The translations under genes and the position numbers were made by a program. Shown here piece after piece: positions 61,001 to 64,000 of a stretch of 64,000 nucleotides of DNA. Numbering within the stretch: the first letter of the stretch is position 1; every line of letters starts with the position of its first letter. The stretch lies in NCBI GenBank assembly GCA_043228905.1, contig JBHGNT010000026.1, positions 434,001 to 498,000 of the forward strand, given 5' to 3'. The notes below the pieces were generated by a model, which was given only the letters and a program-made list of their open reading frames with translations, made no database searches and was not told where the DNA came from. The DNA comes from Azolla caroliniana (taxonomy: Eukaryota; Polypodiophyta).

Positions 61001-64000
61001 TTTTGAAACTCCAGTCGAGAGACATGATGAAATTTCCAAATTTGAGGAGTGACGTTGGAAGAGCGCGTGAGTGAATTAAAATGTTCATACCTGGCTCGTG
61101 TGATATCGGATTTTTGTGTTCAAACATGCGAATCGAAGCTAACAACGCTAGCTATGATATGGAATTAAGAAATCAAGATTTTGACACTCAGGTCGAGAGA
61201 CATGACGAAATTAGCAAATTTGATGAGTGAGTTGAGAGGAGCCCTTGAGTAAATTAAAATGGTCATACCTAGCGAGTGTAATATCGGATTTTTGTGTACA
61301 AACATGCGAATCGAAGCTAACAACGCTAGCAATGATATGGAATTAAAAAATCAAGATTTTGAAACTCAGGTCGAGAGACATGACGAAATTACCAAATTTG
61401 AGGAGGGAGTTGAGAAGAGCTAGTAGGTAAATTATAATGTTCATACCTGGCTCGTGTGATATCGGTTTTTTGTGTTCAAACATGCAAATCGAAGCTAACA
61501 ACGCTAGCTATGATATAGAATTAAAAAATAAAGATTTTGAAACTCAGGTCGAGAGACATGACGAAATTACCAAATTTGAGGAGGGGGTTGAGAAGGGCCC
61601 TTGAGTAAATTAAAATGTTCATACCTAGCTCGTGTGATATCGGATTTTTGTGTTCAAACATGCGAATCGAAGCTAACAACGCTAGCTATGATATGGAATA
61701 AAAAAAACAAGATTTTGAAACTCAGGTCGAGAGACATGACGAAATTACCAAATTTGAGGAGTGAGTTGAGAGGAGCCCTTGAGTAAATTAAAATGGTCAT
61801 ACCTAGCTAGTGTGATATCGGATTTTTGTGTTCAAACATGCGAATCGAAGCTAACAACGTTAGCTATGATATGGAATTAAAAAATCAAGATTTTGAAACT
61901 CAGGTCGAGAGACATGACGAAATTTCCAAATTTCAGGAGGGAGTTGAGAAGAGCTAGTAGGTAAATTATAATGTTCATACCTAGCTCGTGTTATATCGGA
62001 TTTTTGTGTTCAAACATGCGAATCGAAGCTAACAACGCTAGCAATGATATGGAATTAAAAAATCAAGATTTTGAAACTCAGGTCGAGAGACATGACGAAA
62101 TTACCAAATTTGAGGAGGGAGTTGAGAAGAGCTAGTAGGTAAATTATAATGTTCATACCTGGCTCGTGTGATATCGGTTTTTTGTGTTCAAACATGCAAA
62201 TCGAAGCTAACAACGCTAGCTATGATATAGAATTAAAAAATAAAGATTTTGAAACTCAGGTCGAGAGACATGACGAAATTACCAAATTTGAGGAGTGAGT
62301 TGAGAGGAGCCCTTGAGTAAATTAAAATGGTCATACCTAGCGAGTGTAATATCGGATTTTTGTGTACAAACATGCGAATCGAAGCTAACAACGCTAGCTA
62401 TGATATGGAATTACAAAATCAAGATTTTGAAACTCAGGTCGAGAGATATGACGAAATTAGCAAATTTGAGGAGTGAGTTGAGAGGAGCCCTTGAGTAAAT
62501 TAAAATGGTCATACCTAGCGAGTGTAATATCGGATTTTTGTGTACAAACATGCGAATCGAAGCTAACAAGGCTAGCTATGATATGGAATTACAAAATCAA
62601 GATTTTGAAACTCAGGTCGAGAGATATGACGAAATTAGCAAATTTGAGGAGTGAGTTGAGAGGAGCCCTTGAGTAAATTAAAATGGTCATACCTAGCGAG
62701 TGTGATATCGGATTTTTGTGTTCAAACATGCGAATCTAAGCTAAATACGCTAGCTATGATATGGAATTAAAAAATCAAGATTTTGAATCTCAGGTCGAGA
62801 GACATGACGAAATTACCAAATTTGAGGAGCGAGTTAAGAAGAGCTATTAGGTAAATTACAATGTTCATACCTGGCTCGTGTGATATCGGTTTTTTGTGTT
62901 CAAACATGCGAATCGAAGCTAACAATGCTAGCTATGATATGGAATTAAAAAATCAAGATTTTGAAACTCAGGTCGAGAGACATGACGAAATTTCCAAATT
63001 TCAGGAGGGAGTTGAGAAGAGCTAGTAGGTAAATTAAAATGGTTATACCTAGCGAGTGTGATATCGGATTTTTGTGTTCAAACATGCGAATCGAAGCTAA
63101 TAACGCTAGCTATGATATGGAATTAAAAAATCAAGATTTTGCAACTCAAGTCGAGAGACATAAAGAAATTACCAAATTTGAGGAGTGAGGTTGGAAGAGC
63201 GCGTGAGTGAATTAAAATGTTCATACCTGGCTCGTGTGATATCGGATTTTTGTGTTCAAACATGCGAATCGAAGCTAACAACGCTAGCAATGATATGGAA
63301 TTAAAAAATCAAGATTTTGAAACTCAGGTCGAGAGACATGACGAAATTAGCAAATTTGAGGAGTGAGTTGAGAGGAGCCCTTGAGTAAATTAAAATGGTC
63401 ATACCTAGCGAGTGTGATATCGGATTTTTGTGTACAAACATGCGAATCGAAGCTAACAACGCTAGCTATGATATGGAATTAAAAAATCAAGATTTTGAAA
63501 CCCAGGTCGAGAGACATGACGAAATTAGCAAATTTGAGGAGTGAGTTAGGAGGAGCCCTTGAGTAAATTAAAATGGTCATACCTAGCGAGTGTGATATCG
63601 GATTTTTGTGTACAAACATGCGAATCGAAGCTAACAACGCTAGCTATGATATGGAATTAAAAAATCAAGATTTTGAAACTCAGGTCGAGAGACATGACGA
63701 CATTTCCAAATTTCAGGAGGGAGTAGAGAAGAGCTTGTAGGTAAATTATAATGTTCATACCTGGTTCGTGTGTATTGGATTTTTGTGTTCAAACATTCGA
63801 ATCGAAGCTAACAACGCTAGCTATGATATGGAATTACAAAATCAAGATTTTGAAACTCCAGTCGAGAGACATGATAAAATTACCAAATTTGAGGAGTGAC
63901 GTTGGAAGAGCGCGTGAGTGAATTAAAATGTTCATACCTGGCTCGTGTGATATCGGATTTTTGTGTTCAAACATGCGAATCGAAGCTAACAACGCTAGCT
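55078..64000 (+). repeat. 9787-bp tandem duplication, copy B (cut by window end)
   Basis: Second copy, 8923 bp of it visible, matching copy A up to 54,213. Outside one patch I noticed only scattered point differences: AACACAAGC (55,453), CTCAAGTCG (56,209), CTCGTCTGATATC (57,540), AACACTAGC (57,947), AAATCAAAATG (58,763), GACAAAATTT (59,071), GACATGAGGA (59,248), GAGAAGGGCCC (61,574) and TTAAAAAATC (63,305). The list is by eye and not exhaustive. The patch at about 60,823-61,214 is described separately. Confidence 0.88.
60823..61214 (+). repeat. Putative gene-conversion tract in copy B
   Basis: Here copy B stops matching copy A (51,036-51,427) and matches the sequence 1780 bp upstream (59,043-59,434) instead. 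Donor-like markers are GAGTTTG, GACAAAATTT (60,851), CCTAGTTCG, AAGGTAACAACG, TTAAAAAATC with CTCCAGTCG, AAGAAATCAAG and GACACTCAGG. Copy-A-like markers flank it: GTGTAATATC at 60,746 and TTTGATGAG at 61,224. The tract is therefore 392-477 bp long, with no change in length or register. Confidence 0.85.

Larger units (their letters stand above)
1..64000 (+). repeat. 178-bp tandem satellite array, whole window
   Basis: The same 178-bp unit repeats head to tail from end to end, about 360 times, with no unrelated sequence between units. The period shows directly: the block CTCAGGTCGAGAG starts at 23 and again at 201, and the register can be followed to the end, shifting only at a handful of indels. 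All units lie in one orientation. The length is in the range of one nucleosome plus linker, typical of centromeric satellites in plants and animals. Centromere identity is an inference from length, array size and HOR structure; nothing here proves CENH3 binding. I do not recognise the family. No genes, RNA genes or mobile elements interrupt it. Confidence 0.98.

Noticed and set aside
1149-62676. Many short open reading frames on both strands (about 60-106 codons), often starting at TTG or GTG within the monomer
   Set aside because: They repeat in step with the 178-bp unit and overlap on opposite strands. Each ends within about one unit because 178 is not divisible by three. The protein-like similarity is just the satellite read in frame. 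None has a unique sequence, conserved domain or plausible gene context.
1-64000. CRISPR array or other spacer-containing repeat system
   Set aside because: Units are contiguous and near-identical over their full 178 bp; there are no unique spacers and no neighbouring genes.
1-64000. Purine blocks such as GAGGAG upstream of ATG read as ribosome binding sites
   Set aside because: They are part of every monomer, and no genuine coding sequence follows. The window is eukaryotic satellite in character.
1-64000. Transposon or retrotransposon insertions, telomere repeats, inversions
   Set aside because: The monomer register can be followed from start to end with only the small indels listed. No foreign sequence, target-site duplication, telomere motif or reversed unit was seen.
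45291-64000. The 9.8-kb duplicate as an assembly artefact
   Set aside because: Not fully excluded, but copy B has its own scattered substitutions and a distinct conversion patch, which a simple assembly duplication would not produce.

Overview
The whole window is one uninterrupted tandem array of a 178-bp satellite DNA. I see about 360 head-to-tail monomers, all in the same orientation, from the first base to the last. I found no gene, RNA gene, transposon, unique spacer, inversion or telomere repeat. Open reading frames occur on both strands, but they recur in step with the monomer and are by-products of the satellite.

A megabase-style satellite with higher-order repeats (HORs) points to a eukaryotic chromosome, most plausibly centromeric or pericentromeric heterochromatin, and a plant is my best guess. 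I do not recognise this monomer family and cannot name the species. A reference monomer is 37.6% GC, has more purine on the + strand, and contains several short dyads plus one NheI and one EcoRV site.

Layout. 1-6.4 kb: mosaic of variants with a two-copy 6-mer HOR (3515-5687). 6.2-11.2 kb: 11-mer HOR of about 1959 bp. 11.2-20.2 kb: mosaic with a unique 22-bp deletion and a block copied three times (15.6, 17.7 and 19.0 kb). 20.2-30.9 kb: 18-mer HOR of 3204 bp, two full copies and two rearranged ones. 30.9-32.2 kb: a copy of a block 19.6 kb upstream. 32.2-34.2 kb: mosaic. 34.2-42.8 kb: 12-mer HOR of 2119 bp carrying an 18-bp deletion, with pasted blocks from elsewhere. 42.8-48.8 kb: a second 11-mer HOR with different variants. 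45.3-64.0 kb: a tandem duplication of 9787 bp (55 monomers), the second copy running off the window end.

The interesting biology is the recombination history. Monomer length is almost perfectly fixed, and the few indels act as tags showing which blocks were copied. One tract of about 0.4 kb in the second 9.8-kb copy looks like a non-allelic gene conversion whose donor can be pointed to. All block boundaries were found by eye and are uncertain by tens of bases.
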